A DNA stretch of 54,527 bases from Gammaproteobacteria bacterium (GCA_002725285.1 PBRC01000045.1:1-54527), one strand, 5' to 3'; numbered from the stretch's first letter, positions 1 to 8,477 are shown. A program made the numbers and translations. The notes: generated by a model from the sequence alone, not told the origin.

Positions 1-503
1 TCAGTGAACAGATCATTAACATCTGATTTCTGGACAAATTGGTCAGCCAGAACGCTGACAGACATTGTACTGTCGTCTGATTGAAAACTGATGACTCCCC
101 GCAGGCGGTCGCCATTAGATCGGGATTCATCAACGGTCACAGAATAGGACGCATTGGCTGCCAGTTCGTTACAGGAGAATTTGTGATCGACGAGTTGATC
201 AACATCTTCATCAGCCAGGTCAACTAACGATCGCCGAACGGTCAGTGTCTCAAGATCACCGCAATCAAGATCAAGTTCAAAAGTTGCGTCTGCCTGGGTT
301 GCATGGATCATGCTGAAACCGGTCATCTGATGGGCGGCAAGACTCGTAGTAGCGTCTGGCACTGAATCAAGTACGTCGATAGGCAACGGTGCTGGCTCTG
401 CCGGAGCAGGTGTTGGGGCTTGCGTACCTCCTCCTCCCCCACCACCACTGCAGGCATCGAGGAAAAACAAAATAGGAAAAATTATAATAAAGCGCTTAGT
501 CAA
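1..503 (-). CDS. Putative lipoprotein, C-terminus beyond window edge
   Basis: An open frame runs from a TTG at 503 to the window edge without a stop (167 codons seen). The start is preceded by GGGAG four bases upstream. The N-terminus has a basic LTKR, a hydrophobic stretch and a lipobox ending L-D-A-C, followed at once by a run of seven glycines and a Pro/Ala linker, which is typical of outer-membrane lipoproteins. The remainder is acidic and Thr/Ser/Val-rich with two cysteines. I recognise no domain. An in-frame GTG at 518 is an alternative start. The lipoprotein call rests only on the signal sequence; the function is unknown. Confidence 0.6.
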   Translation of the reverse strand, partial: MTKRFIIIFPILFFLDACSGGGGGGGTQAPTPAPAEPAPLPIDVLDSVPDATTSLAAHQMTGFSMIHATQADATFELDLDCGDLETLTVRRSLVDLADEDVDQLVDHKFSCNELAANASYSVTVDESRSNGDRLRGVISFQSDDSTMSVSVLADQFVQKSDVNDLFT

Positions 504-678
504 ACTACTCCCGTGCACATTACTTATGTGTTCTGGTCAACACCTGATTGTTTTAGATCAGCCACAACAATACTAGCTCCTCAGATCGTATTCCATGATT
601 CAATCCATGAAAGCCTTGAGGTAAGTCGATCACAATACAGTTCCTGAAGATCTGAAACATTGTTCATGAAAACTATAA

Positions 679-903
679 AACATCGTTAAAGATATCGAGA
701 ATAACTATCCAAACGAGCGATTTGTCTTAACGGCCAACACCTTCTTCGGTGATGACTGGAGCTAGATGGTCAGGGCTAACTACTACGGCGAGCATTATGA
801 CGAACGTGGTACGATCGGTGCGGCGGCCAGCTCAAGTACCGAAATTGATGCGACTCAGATGAGCGTCACTCTCCTTTTTCCAGAGAATCAAACAGGTCAA
901 TAA
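679..903 (+). pseudogene. Decayed C-terminal tail of a TonB-dependent receptor
   Basis: One frame reads NERFVLTANTFFGDDWS, then a TAG at 763-765, then MVRANYYGEHYDERGTIG and on to a TAA at 901. The pattern of a strand with LTANTFF, a W-S, then R-A-N-Y-Y-G-E is what I know from the last beta-strands of TonB-dependent outer-membrane receptors. There is no start, no plug domain and no upstream barrel, and the frame is closed by TAA at 676. A good rho-independent terminator follows at 1008-1047 in the same direction. I read this as the last 70 or so codons of a lost receptor gene. The family call comes from pattern memory only. Confidence 0.5.
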
Positions 904-1007
904 TATCAATCCAAATGTTGACATTGCTAACATTCTGACTATAATGTACTCATTGCTTACATTACCCTAATGTAGCAGGATAAATCCCTAGCCATACAAA
1001 TGGCCCT

Positions 1008-1047
1008 AGAGCAGCAGCGAACCTACTCGCTACTGCTCTTTTTTTTT
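1008..1047 (+). terminator. Rho-independent terminator
   Basis: Stem 1008-1020 (agagcagcagcga) pairs with 1027-1039 (tcgctactgctct) with one mismatch, has a six-base loop acctac, and is followed by nine T. It points to the plus strand, so it served the decayed receptor gene upstream. The minus-strand rluA-like gene ends inside its loop, with the TAG complement at 1023-1025. The terminator therefore now encodes the last residues of that protein. Confidence 0.8.
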
Positions 1048-1709
1048 GCCTTCTCGAACGGTACCTTCGACTTGAAGCTCCTGGGTTGCCCGCCAGCGGG
1101 ATGCAGGATCCGGAGTTCGTGAGCATGCAGGCACAACCTGTCCGCGGCGCTATACGCCTCAGCATGTGCATAGAGGTCACAGCCAAGAATCGGGTGATTG
1201 ATATGCGCCAGATGAATTCTTAACTGGTGACTTCGACCCGTGACGGGTTTCAACAACAAACGGGTAGAATCCCCGCTTCGTTCAAGGACCTCGTAGCGTG
1301 TGAGTGACTGTTTTCCGTTTTCAAGATCAATCCGCTGTCTGGGTCTGTTGGCGGAATCAGTGGCAATTGGAAAATCGATGTCGCCAGAGTCAGGAGATAC
1401 CCGACCAAAGACATCAGCGATATATCTCTTCTCGATGATCCTGTCTCGAAACTGCCTGTTCAACTCGATGGTTGCCAGCTTGCTGAGCGACAATATCAAC
1501 AGACCCGATGTGTCAAGATCGAGCCGGTGAACGATTGTTGCATCTGGATAGTCATAAGAGATCCGGCTCTTGACGCAGTCCTTGACAATGCGACCAGGCA
1601 CAGACAGCAACCCGGAGGGTTTGTCTACCACCAGAATATGTTCATCAACATAAACCACCTCAACAGGATCTTTGCATTCAGGCGGAATATGAAAGGTATA
1701 TTCATCCAT
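1023..1709 (-). CDS. rluA: Pseudouridine synthase, RluA family (23S rRNA/tRNA)
   Basis: This 228-residue protein lacks an S4 domain and is close in length to E. coli RluA (219). It opens with VVYVDEHILVVDKPSGLLSVPGR-like sequence and carries the catalytic HRLDLDTSG motif, in which the Asp attacks the uracil ring, then RQFRDR..EKRY and the C-terminal PVTGRSHQLRIHLAHINHPILG block. All are hallmarks of the RluA/RluC/RluD fold. The short length, the KPSGLLSVPGR start and the RTGRSHQLR-type end fit RluA itself, which modifies U746 of 23S rRNA and U32 of tRNAs. The Lys/Ser-rich tail KKKSSSE reads through the stem of the plus-strand terminator. Specificity is inferred from length and motifs. Confidence 0.85.
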   Translation of the reverse strand: MDEYTFHIPPECKDPVEVVYVDEHILVVDKPSGLLSVPGRIVKDCVKSRISYDYPDATIVHRLDLDTSGLLILSLSKLATIELNRQFRDRIIEKRYIADVFGRVSPDSGDIDFPIATDSANRPRQRIDLENGKQSLTRYEVLERSGDSTRLLLKPVTGRSHQLRIHLAHINHPILGCDLYAHAEAYSAADRLCLHAHELRILHPAGGQPRSFKSKVPFEKAKKKSSSE

Positions 1710-1758
1710 TGGTATCTCGTATAGTTTATAGGTGACGCAAATTCAAAAGTGATTCAGC

Positions 1759-2859
1759 ATGGTCTCTGACAATGATCGGCTTCATGCAGCAATAACGGAT
1801 CTTATCCCAAAGTTGCTGACCGCAATGGAAGCATTTGAACAAGTGCAACGCAATCTCCACCCTACTCATTTTGACCAACTGGCAGATTTCATCAGCCCGT
1901 TTCAGACTGAGCTGCAGATGGCACATACCGAGTTCGAGAAGCTTGAGTTTCCTGATGACCTGAAACACTTCCAGGATACAATCAACTCGAGTGTTACCTA
2001 TGCTCTCAGAGCCTGTGATGGTCTGACTCAACACGAGGAAGGATTTGGCAAGCTCATGCAGGCAATGCGGGCTCACTGTCGCGCCCAGGAAAGCATCTAT
2101 CCCCTCACATCCGTTCTGTCACCGGTAAACAAATACTTTGTGGAGTTAGAAGCTCGAGGAAACACCGAGTTGCTCCAGAATCTTGCAGAAGGCACTGAAC
2201 AGGCAATCCCTGGCACCGTCGGCATACTGAATGCCAACAATGAACGCGATAAACGTGGTGGGTTTACTCTCTTCGTACCGGAAAATCTCGATCTTGAAAA
2301 ACCAGCGCCACTGGTGATTGCCATGCACGGGGGCACTGGTCACGGAGCTGATTTTCTCTGGACCTGGGTTCGCGAAGCCAGAACCCGGGGTTTCATTCTA
2401 ATGTCCCCAACTTCACAGCAAGATACCTGGTCGCTAATGGGCGAGGAATACGATCTGCCGGCACTTCTATCCATGTTGGAATACGTGAAGGAGAATTGGA
2501 AAATTGATACATCCAAAGTCCTGCTGACGGGGATGTCCGATGGGGGCACCTATGCCATGCTGGCGGGTTGTCACGAAAACTCACCTTTTACTCACCTGGC
2601 GCCTTTCTCCGGGGTGTTGCATCCCAATATTACGATGACCGGCCAGCTTCAGTATGCGGCTGACAGACCCGTTTATCTCGTTCATGGGACCGAAGACTGG
2701 ATGTTCCCTATCGAAACCGCCTATATGGCCAGACAACAGCTTGGGGATGTTGGAGCAGACCTGACATTCAGAGAAATCGAAGGTCTGTCTCACACTTTCG
2801 CCCGATCAGAATTACCGGCTCTTTTGGCCTGGTTTGATCCTGATCTGGCACTTCCCTGA
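1759..2859 (+). CDS. Alpha/beta hydrolase (phospholipase/carboxylesterase-like) with helical N-terminus
   Basis: The protein has 366 residues. Residues 1 to about 145 look all-helical and match no domain I know. From about 160 on an alpha/beta hydrolase begins: HGGTGHG (oxyanion loop), GMSDGG (nucleophile elbow G-x-S-x-G), VHGTEDWMFP (acid Asp) and GLSHTF (catalytic His). The order and spacing fit the PHB-depolymerase/LpqC or phospholipase-carboxylesterase group. There is no signal peptide, so it is probably cytoplasmic. It stands alone, divergent from rluA with 49 bp between the starts. The N-terminal 140-residue helical extension is unusual and may be a lid or an oligomerisation part. Confidence 0.8.
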   Translation: MVSDNDRLHAAITDLIPKLLTAMEAFEQVQRNLHPTHFDQLADFISPFQTELQMAHTEFEKLEFPDDLKHFQDTINSSVTYALRACDGLTQHEEGFGKLMQAMRAHCRAQESIYPLTSVLSPVNKYFVELEARGNTELLQNLAEGTEQAIPGTVGILNANNERDKRGGFTLFVPENLDLEKPAPLVIAMHGGTGHGADFLWTWVREARTRGFILMSPTSQQDTWSLMGEEYDLPALLSMLEYVKENWKIDTSKVLLTGMSDGGTYAMLAGCHENSPFTHLAPFSGVLHPNITMTGQLQYAADRPVYLVHGTEDWMFPIETAYMARQQLGDVGADLTFREIEGLSHTFARSELPALLAWFDPDLALP

Positions 2860-2893
2860 TGCACAGATCCTAGTGGGATTGACGAGTAGCATG

Positions 2894-3238
2894 CTACCCG
2901 GAGAAAAACGCCCGGGCTATTCGAAGAAACTCTTCAAGCTGGTCATGCCGGCCCCAGTGTCCTGCATTTTTGATCGTGACATGTCTTGCATTCCTGAAGT
3001 TCCGAGCAGGACCCTGGCGTTTGCCCTGACCAAACCAGGTCTCGCTGCCGCTTATCAGCAATATTGGCGATTCAATTCTGTCCCACAGTGTCTGAGTTTG
3101 CTCAAAGGTCAGAGCAAACGGCGACATCACATGGGTATAGTTGTCAAATTTCCAACTATAACTCCCGTCTTCATTCTGGTTACTGCCGTGGACAGTCAAG
3201 TGTCGAGCCTGATCAGTGCACAGATGCTTGTTGGCTTA
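2894..3238 (-). pseudogene. C-terminal fragment of an alpha/beta hydrolase
   Basis: A frame of about 101 codons from a TTG at 3199 (open back to an in-frame TAA near 3234) encodes only the last part of an alpha/beta hydrolase. It contains SPILLISGSETWFG (acid strand), RNARHVTIKNAGHWGRHDQ (catalytic His loop) and the end helix. The nucleophile elbow and the whole N-terminal two thirds are absent, because the complete acyl-CoA dehydrogenase gene sits directly upstream at 3252. This is most simply a 5'-deleted gene. Translation as a short protein cannot be excluded, but it could not be catalytic. Confidence 0.65.
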
Positions 3239-3251
3239 GCAAGCCATGAAC

Positions 3252-4433
3252 TTAATCCGGAAGGCCGAGTACTCTTTTGGCTATGATATTGAGCTGTACT
3301 TCGGTAGTGCCGCCTTCAATCGAATTTGCTTTGGTTCTGAGCCAGGCACGGGTCTGTGTGAGTTCACTGGAACCAAACCCCTCCCCTTCCCAACCAAGCA
3401 TCTGTGATCCCATGGATTTCAGCATCAATTCATAGCGCGTTTTGTTCTGTTCTGTGCCGTACATTTTAAACATCGAGGATACAAAACTTGGTGCTTTGGT
3501 CGACTGTGATTCTTCCTGATTTCGTTGAACGGTCAAGCCGAACGCCCGATCATCCATTGAATGCTGGGTAATCTCCTCTCGCAGGTTTCTATCGCTCAGT
3601 TTTCCATCCTGCTTGCCGATGTACTTGTCAGCAATCTCAGCGAGAGACTGAGTCCGCGGCCCACCGCCACCACCACCGCCAATCATCGTACGTTCGTACT
3701 GAAGGAGGCGTTTTGCGACCGTCCACCCTTCATTGACATTACTGACAACATTCTTCCGAGGCACTCGAACATCATTGAAGAAAGTTTCGCAGAACGGAGA
3801 CAGACCACTGATTAGTTTAATAGGCTTAACGCTTACGCCAGGCGAGGTCATATCGAACAGGATAAATGTAATCCCGTTGTGCTTCGGTGCTTCAAAATCG
3901 GTCCTGACCAGGCAGAATATCCAATCCGCATTATCAGCACCGGAAGTCCAGATCTTCTGGCCGTTGATGATATAGTCGTCCCCATCGACAATCGCCTTGG
4001 TCTGGAGACTGGCGAGATCTGAACCTGAATTTGGCTCACTGTATCCCTGACACCACCAGATCTCACCCCTGGCTATCTTGGGAAGATGTTCAGCCTTCTG
4101 CTCCTCGTTACCGTATTCAAGTAACGCCGGTCCAATCATGGATAACCCCATTCCCACGAGTGGTGTCCTTGCATGTATCCTGGACATTTCTTCTCTCAGA
4201 ACACGAGCTTCATTACTGTTTAATCCAGCGCCGCCATATTCCCTGGGCCATATCGGTACCGTGAACCCCTTCTCAGCCATCCGGTCCATCCAGATCTTAG
4301 TATCCGGATTCTTATACTGCATGCGTCTGCCACCGCCGGGATACTCATCCTGTGGCATGGGTGTACGCATTGACGTCGGGCAGTTTTCCTCTAACCAGGC
4401 GCGAGTCTCTTCTCTGAACTCATCCAGTGACAT
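3252..4433 (-). CDS. Acyl-CoA dehydrogenase
   Basis: This is a full-length acyl-CoA dehydrogenase of 393 residues. It has the N-terminal helical domain, the FAD/substrate motif WWCQGYSEPNSGSDLASL at about 128-146, INGQKIWTSGADNADW, the mid beta-domain ending FFNDVRVPRKNVV, and the C-terminal helical domain ending in NSIEGGTTEVQLNIIAKRVLGLP. The Glu of I-E-G-G-T lies where medium-chain enzymes have their catalytic base. A run of seven glycines (MIGGGGGGGPRT) interrupts helix G and is odd. It belongs to the FadE group used for fatty-acid or steroid side-chain oxidation; the substrate is unknown. Start ATG with GAGGT about ten bases upstream. Confidence 0.88.
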   Translation of the reverse strand: MSLDEFREETRAWLEENCPTSMRTPMPQDEYPGGGRRMQYKNPDTKIWMDRMAEKGFTVPIWPREYGGAGLNSNEARVLREEMSRIHARTPLVGMGLSMIGPALLEYGNEEQKAEHLPKIARGEIWWCQGYSEPNSGSDLASLQTKAIVDGDDYIINGQKIWTSGADNADWIFCLVRTDFEAPKHNGITFILFDMTSPGVSVKPIKLISGLSPFCETFFNDVRVPRKNVVSNVNEGWTVAKRLLQYERTMIGGGGGGGPRTQSLAEIADKYIGKQDGKLSDRNLREEITQHSMDDRAFGLTVQRNQEESQSTKAPSFVSSMFKMYGTEQNKTRYELMLKSMGSQMLGWEGEGFGSSELTQTRAWLRTKANSIEGGTTEVQLNIIAKRVLGLPD

Positions 4434-4461
4434 AACAAGCTTACCTCTAATCTACATAATT

Positions 4462-5583
4462 CTATTCTGGCAGATACTCAAACAAAGTAATTTCACTACG
4501 GGTACACAATCGCATCACAGGACCCCAGGTTCCAGTACCTTGTGAAACATACTGCCGGGATTCACCCAGGTGATACATCCCTTCTGTTCTGTCGAAGACT
4601 CTGCCGACGACAAAATTAAACGGGAAGATCTGACCGTTATGCGTGTGACCGCTGATAATGAGGTCGATACCCGCTTCAGCTGCCGCCTCAAGACCCCGGG
4701 GACGATGATACAGCAGGAGTTTGAAGGCCTCGGTATCAAGATCAATAAATTTAAGTTCTTTCTCAACCTGCAGCGGGTCTTCCATGTCATCGATACCAAG
4801 AACCTGCACATCCTCTCGAAATTGAGACGCTTCACTCCGGAGCACCGTCACACCTAAGTTTTGCAATCGATCAAGAATCTCATCCAGGTCTTCATACTTT
4901 TCATGGTTGCCTGTACAAAAATAGACAGGGCCGGATACACTTTTCAGACACCGCAATTCACGCTCTTCGATCCCGCTGGCATCAATCAAGTCTCCAGTGA
5001 TACAAAGGAAATCAACTTCCAGACGATTGACTTTGAAAATAATTTTCTCAAGGAAGGTTCGACTCCTTGAACCGAGATGCACATCGGTGATCTGCACAAA
5101 ACGCACCGGCCTGGTCAATTTCGCTGATGTCAGTCTAATGGTTTTGACCATCGGAGTAATCGCAACCAGCAGCCCCGCGAAACTGACGCTGATAGAAACA
5201 GCGATCACCATCACTGCAGCGACATGGGGTTTCAGGTCTGAAAAAAGAACAATGATTTCGAAGGCAAGTAATAAAAGCAGGAGCACCGGGCTGATGCCCA
5301 ACCAAAAATCCGCTAATTTTCGGGCAATTTTTGCCCAGGGCTGCCGGTTACTTCTCAGATATATTCGGCTGACTATCTGGCTACTCGAAAGGGGGATGAG
5401 TATCAGCAGGGTTAACCACCAGGATAGCGCCAGCCAGTCCGCCAATCGCAGTATCGGGTAGAAGAAGAGTGGAATGTGCAGTAATAAGGTTGTGATCAGG
5501 AAACGGCTCCACTGGTGCTGATTAACTCGTTTCTCTTCCCGGATGGATGTTTCAGTGGTACTCAAGCAGTAATCCCCAGACAC
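4462..5583 (-). CDS. Membrane-anchored calcineurin-like metallophosphoesterase
   Basis: The protein has 373 residues (GTG start, uncertain). The first 150 residues hold about four hydrophobic segments. The phosphoesterase domain starts at RFVQITDVHLG and carries the full metal-ligand series: D-x-H (TDVH), G-D-x-x-D (TGDLID), G-N-H-E (TGNHEKY), a lone His (LYHRP) and G-H-T-H (SGHTHNGQ). The spacing and the GQIFPF sequence after the last motif match the YaeI/YkuE family of membrane phosphodiesterases, some members of which act on lipid A precursors or lipid phosphates. The substrate here is unknown. It lies 28 bp from the acyl-CoA dehydrogenase gene on the same strand and may be co-transcribed. 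Confidence 0.85.
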   Translation of the reverse strand: MSGDYCLSTTETSIREEKRVNQHQWSRFLITTLLLHIPLFFYPILRLADWLALSWWLTLLILIPLSSSQIVSRIYLRSNRQPWAKIARKLADFWLGISPVLLLLLLAFEIIVLFSDLKPHVAAVMVIAVSISVSFAGLLVAITPMVKTIRLTSAKLTRPVRFVQITDVHLGSRSRTFLEKIIFKVNRLEVDFLCITGDLIDASGIEERELRCLKSVSGPVYFCTGNHEKYEDLDEILDRLQNLGVTVLRSEASQFREDVQVLGIDDMEDPLQVEKELKFIDLDTEAFKLLLYHRPRGLEAAAEAGIDLIISGHTHNGQIFPFNFVVGRVFDRTEGMYHLGESRQYVSQGTGTWGPVMRLCTRSEITLFEYLPE

Positions 5584-5769
5584 CTGAGCGGCGTCTTCAT
5601 TTCGTCGTTTAAGCTACAACTCTGCAATCTACCAAAATCTCCCCTGGTAGCAATAGTAATAAGTCTAGTGAATTTCGGAACAAGTGATCTGTTTGGGCTG
5701 ATGATGATCAGCTTCCGGTTCGCCAGGATACTTCAAATAAGAATCCAGTCACCAACTAACGCAATACTT

Positions 5770-6912
5770 TCAGCGAATATGTGTCATCCGGGCTTTGTGT
5801 ACTATCAGCTTATTTCTAACGATCTTTTCCTCCGGGTAGTAAGGATCCACTTCGCGGTATTTCTCTGCAAGCGCCAGTTGCATCAAACTCGCATTTTTAG
5901 CCCCTACAGCCAGGTAGGTCTCTGCCAGCGCCTGGTGGAACATTGGTTCGGTTCTTTTTTTGCGGATGGACTTTTTGAGCAGTGAGATCGCATCATCATA
6001 GAGATGATCGTCAAATTTCATTCTCGCCTGAAAATACAGATAGTAGGGATTACGCTCACGATAAGACTGTACCCGGTGGCGCACATTTTCTGCTTCTTCA
6101 TCCCGACCTTGAGACTGGTATAACCTCACAAGATTGGACAGGGCCGAATAATTATTCGGATTCTCGCGGAGGGCTCTTTGTAAGCTGAACTCGGCCTGTT
6201 CAAAACTGCGATCCCTGAACAGCGCGGCACCCATATTACTCCAGGTGCTAGAATGGCTTGGGTCCAGCGCGAGTGATTTTCTCAGTTCAACGATCGCCTG
6301 ACCTGGCTCTCTTTGAACAATATTTTCTGCGCCCAGGTTGTTGTAGAAAAGCGCCAGTGCCTTTAAGTCAGAGATAGGCCAGTTAGCAAGACCTTCGACG
6401 TCAAACTTAGGAAGAAAATCCAGCGTGTAGTCTGCGCCATTTAGCTTGCCACTGGCAATGATATGTTCGTATCGAATCATCGTATTGTCTTTATGATCCC
6501 ACATGGGTTTAACGTCCACGGATCGATAATGAGCGTCCAATCCTACATATCGACCGGCGGCAATAAACAAAGTAGTGAGTGCCAGGCAATTACCCTTGCG
6601 GCTTTCATAGGTATCAATGGCGGTTCTGGTCGCACTCGCATCATATGATATGTTGAGTTCATCCTTGCCATACAGAAATTTGCGTATCTCTCTGATTTTA
6701 CGTCTGTCATCCCATTTCGGATCTATCCTCTCGTCAAGGTCTGCTCGAATCTGATCATTGAGCGCCAGGGTAATCAACTCAAATTCAGACTGATTCTTCC
6801 CAAGAACCTCTGCAAGAAGTCTGCTCTCATCTTCACCCTCGTAGTTATACCTGACCGGTGTCATACAACTTGCCAGAAGAACAATTAAAGTGATGTAAAA
6901 TAGGGATTTCAT
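5770..6912 (-). CDS. Lipoprotein with transglutaminase-like and TPR domains
   Basis: The protein has 380 residues, and the N-terminus MKSLFYITLIVLLASC ends in a lipobox. Residues of about 55-190 form a transglutaminase-like/cysteine-protease fold. YESRKGNCLALTTLFIAAGRYVGLDA holds the candidate Cys, and RYEHIIAS the candidate His. The C-terminal half contains about four TPR helical pairs (AIVELRKSLALDPSHSSTW, AEFSLQRALRENPNNYSAL and so on). Such transglutaminase-TPR lipoproteins are common in gammaproteobacteria and are usually undefined in function. It is expected on the periplasmic face of a membrane. It is monocistronic or the first gene of a minus-strand run. Confidence 0.8.
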   Translation of the reverse strand: MKSLFYITLIVLLASCMTPVRYNYEGEDESRLLAEVLGKNQSEFELITLALNDQIRADLDERIDPKWDDRRKIREIRKFLYGKDELNISYDASATRTAIDTYESRKGNCLALTTLFIAAGRYVGLDAHYRSVDVKPMWDHKDNTMIRYEHIIASGKLNGADYTLDFLPKFDVEGLANWPISDLKALALFYNNLGAENIVQREPGQAIVELRKSLALDPSHSSTWSNMGAALFRDRSFEQAEFSLQRALRENPNNYSALSNLVRLYQSQGRDEEAENVRHRVQSYRERNPYYLYFQARMKFDDHLYDDAISLLKKSIRKKRTEPMFHQALAETYLAVGAKNASLMQLALAEKYREVDPYYPEEKIVRNKLIVHKARMTHIR

Positions 6913-7185
6913 AGACTCATTTCCACCGACGCTCTCGAACTGAGTTCAGCTCTGATCACCATTCGTTCATAGTACATTTTCTTCTCTAAAGTTAAAGTCG
7001 AAAAGGGCCCGCAGCTGCCGAACCAAAGCAACCTCGCTAAAACGCCTCTTCAGACACAAACCTGCCGCTATCAGGTCAGGGGCTCTGATTAATCTATGGC
7101 TGGTTTTCCGGCATTAACAGTTCATTGCGCCGAGTGGTGCAGGTTAGGCGGGCAAAAAAAGGTCCACTTACGCCTGGATTTCCGA

Positions 7186-7935
7186 TTATTCCTCAAATGG
7201 TTCTGCACCAAACGAGACAATCATGGCACGCACTTTGTCTTTCATTTCATCCAGCTCACTCTCATCCGTGCCTCGCATCACGAGATTCGTTCCGTAGCCA
7301 TCCTTTCGGTAGAAGGGATAACTGCCCAGATCCACATCCGGGTGTTCGTTTTGAATCACCGCCAGTTTACCCGCCACCTGGCTTTCAGCCAGATAGGCAC
7401 CTATGGATCGTGACCTGACTGGTTTTCCTCCTTTGATCCGATCACCATCTAATGAACTTACCATCGCCTGCATGACCATGGGCACACCAGCCATAACAAA
7501 AACATTGCCCATCTGAAAACCCTGTGGTCCTCCCGTTGGATTGTCGATCAGGGTTCCACCTTTCGGAACCCGAGCCATCAGCAGCCGGGATTTCATCACT
7601 TCAGGCGGCGCTTCACGTCGTTGTATCACCTCGACGATATCCGGGTGCATTTCAAGCTCGGTATCAAATGCTTTGGCGATGCAGGCTGCGGTGATATCGT
7701 CATGTGTCGGGCCGATACCTCCCGTGGTAAACACATAGTCAAAACTGACTCTGCATTCGTTGACCGTGTCGACAATGACATCTTCAATATCGGGTATTAC
7801 CCGGGCTTCTGTGAGCCTTACCCCCAGTTCATTCAGAGATTTGGCCAGGTAGTTCAGATTTGTGTCCTGCGTACGCCCGGACAGGATCTCATTGCCAATG
7901 ATGATCATGCAGCCGGTGACCGTTTTTGATGCCAT
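7186..7935 (-). CDS. CinA-like molybdopterin-binding domain protein
   Basis: This 249-residue protein consists of the MoCF/CinA N-terminal domain only. IIIGNEILSGRTQDTN is at the N-terminus, VFTTGGIGPTHDDITA at about 70-85 forms the substrate-binding loop, and DNPTGGPQGFQMGNVFVMAGVP follows. The C-terminal nicotinamide-nucleotide amidohydrolase domain of full-length CinA is absent, which is normal for this short subfamily. Members hydrolyse ADP-ribose or FAD-like dinucleotides in the cases studied; the activity here is not shown. No partner gene is adjacent. Downstream it faces an empty 273 bp gap. Confidence 0.85.
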   Translation of the reverse strand: MASKTVTGCMIIIGNEILSGRTQDTNLNYLAKSLNELGVRLTEARVIPDIEDVIVDTVNECRVSFDYVFTTGGIGPTHDDITAACIAKAFDTELEMHPDIVEVIQRREAPPEVMKSRLLMARVPKGGTLIDNPTGGPQGFQMGNVFVMAGVPMVMQAMVSSLDGDRIKGGKPVRSRSIGAYLAESQVAGKLAVIQNEHPDVDLGSYPFYRKDGYGTNLVMRGTDESELDEMKDKVRAMIVSFGAEPFEE

Positions 7936-7987
7936 GTTGTATTCCCAATGTCTGTTTTGCTTTATTGCTGTCGTCGATAAATAGTAT

Positions 7988-8039
7988 CAATCGATACTAA
8001 CAATCGATACTAGCAATCGATACTGGCAATCGACACTGG
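7988..8039. repeat. 13-bp tandem repeat, four copies
   Basis: Four head-to-tail units of 13 bp follow one another: caatcgatactaa, caatcgatactag, caatcgatactgg and caatcgacactgg, then a fifth partial copy (caaacgatgag). Base changes accumulate from left to right. Each unit contains the palindrome ATCGAT, except the last. It lies 53 bp upstream of the CinA-like gene start (minus strand). It may be slippage debris or an array of operator-like sites; no regulator binding this sequence is known to me. Confidence 0.85.
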
Positions 8040-8045
8040 CAAACG

Positions 8046-8408
8046 ATGAGTCCCCTGGCCTCATCTCGCATCTCGCCACTCTGCGTCTCGCTAATAATCA
8101 ACGTAAGCCTGAGGAGAACGTTTGTCCGTTGGTTCAAGTCTGGTTTCAAGCAATTTTGCCTCCTGTATCAGATCGACCCGGAACGACATGAAGCCCAGGC
8201 GCAATTCGCACCAGGCACCCAGTGCCTGCACTTAGCGTTCTTCTAGGACGTGCTGGACCAGAACTTCAGGTTTCAACTGGCCCGGCAAAACGACGATGTC
8301 AGCTGGTCCTGGGAAGGTGACTTCTCCGCCACCTGGAAGTCTGTCGAGACTGAAATTAAAGCCGGACTGACACAGCAATTCCTTCTTCAGCTAAAACAAT
8401 TTGATTGA
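8046..8408 (+). pseudogene. Remnant of an unidentified gene, broken by TAG
   Basis: In one frame the segment from about 8160 reads YQIDPERHEAQAQFAPGTQC, hits a TAG at 8244-8246, and continues in the same frame as DVLDQNFRFQLARQNDDVSW, then WEGDFSATWKSVETEIKAGL to a TGA at 8406. The composition after the stop (amphipathic, Trp-rich, then a helix) looks like the C-terminus of a real soluble protein. The part before about 8160 looks poorer, and another frame (RLANNQRKPEENVCPLVQVW) may carry the earlier portion, which suggests an additional frameshift. I do not recognise the family. Confidence 0.35.
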
Positions 8409-8422
8409 TTGGTGAACCAGAC

Positions 8423-8452
8423 TTGACTTAAGGGTACTGTATATATATACAT
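8423..8452 (+). promoter_or_regulatory. uvrA promoter overlapped by a LexA (SOS) box
   Basis: CTGTATATATATACAT at 8437-8452 matches the gammaproteobacterial SOS box CTGT-N8-ACAG at seven of eight fixed bases and has the alternating AT core of the E. coli consensus. A TTGACT (-35-like) lies at 8423-8428, and TATACA at 8446-8451 is 17 bp further on, so LexA bound here would cover the promoter. The start codon of uvrA follows at 8478. LexA control of uvrA is well established in E. coli; here it is inferred from the site. Confidence 0.85.
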
Positions 8453-8477
8453 TAATCTCATGTTCTGATAAATAACA

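Noticed and set aside
954-975. Short hairpin acattaccctaatgt upstream of the terminator
   Set aside because: A six-base stem is too weak to call a site, and no T-tract or regulator context goes with it.
4078-4545. 155-codon plus-strand frame opposite the acyl-CoA dehydrogenase and phosphoesterase genes
   Set aside because: It covers the ends of two conserved minus-strand genes and has no domain; a shadow frame.
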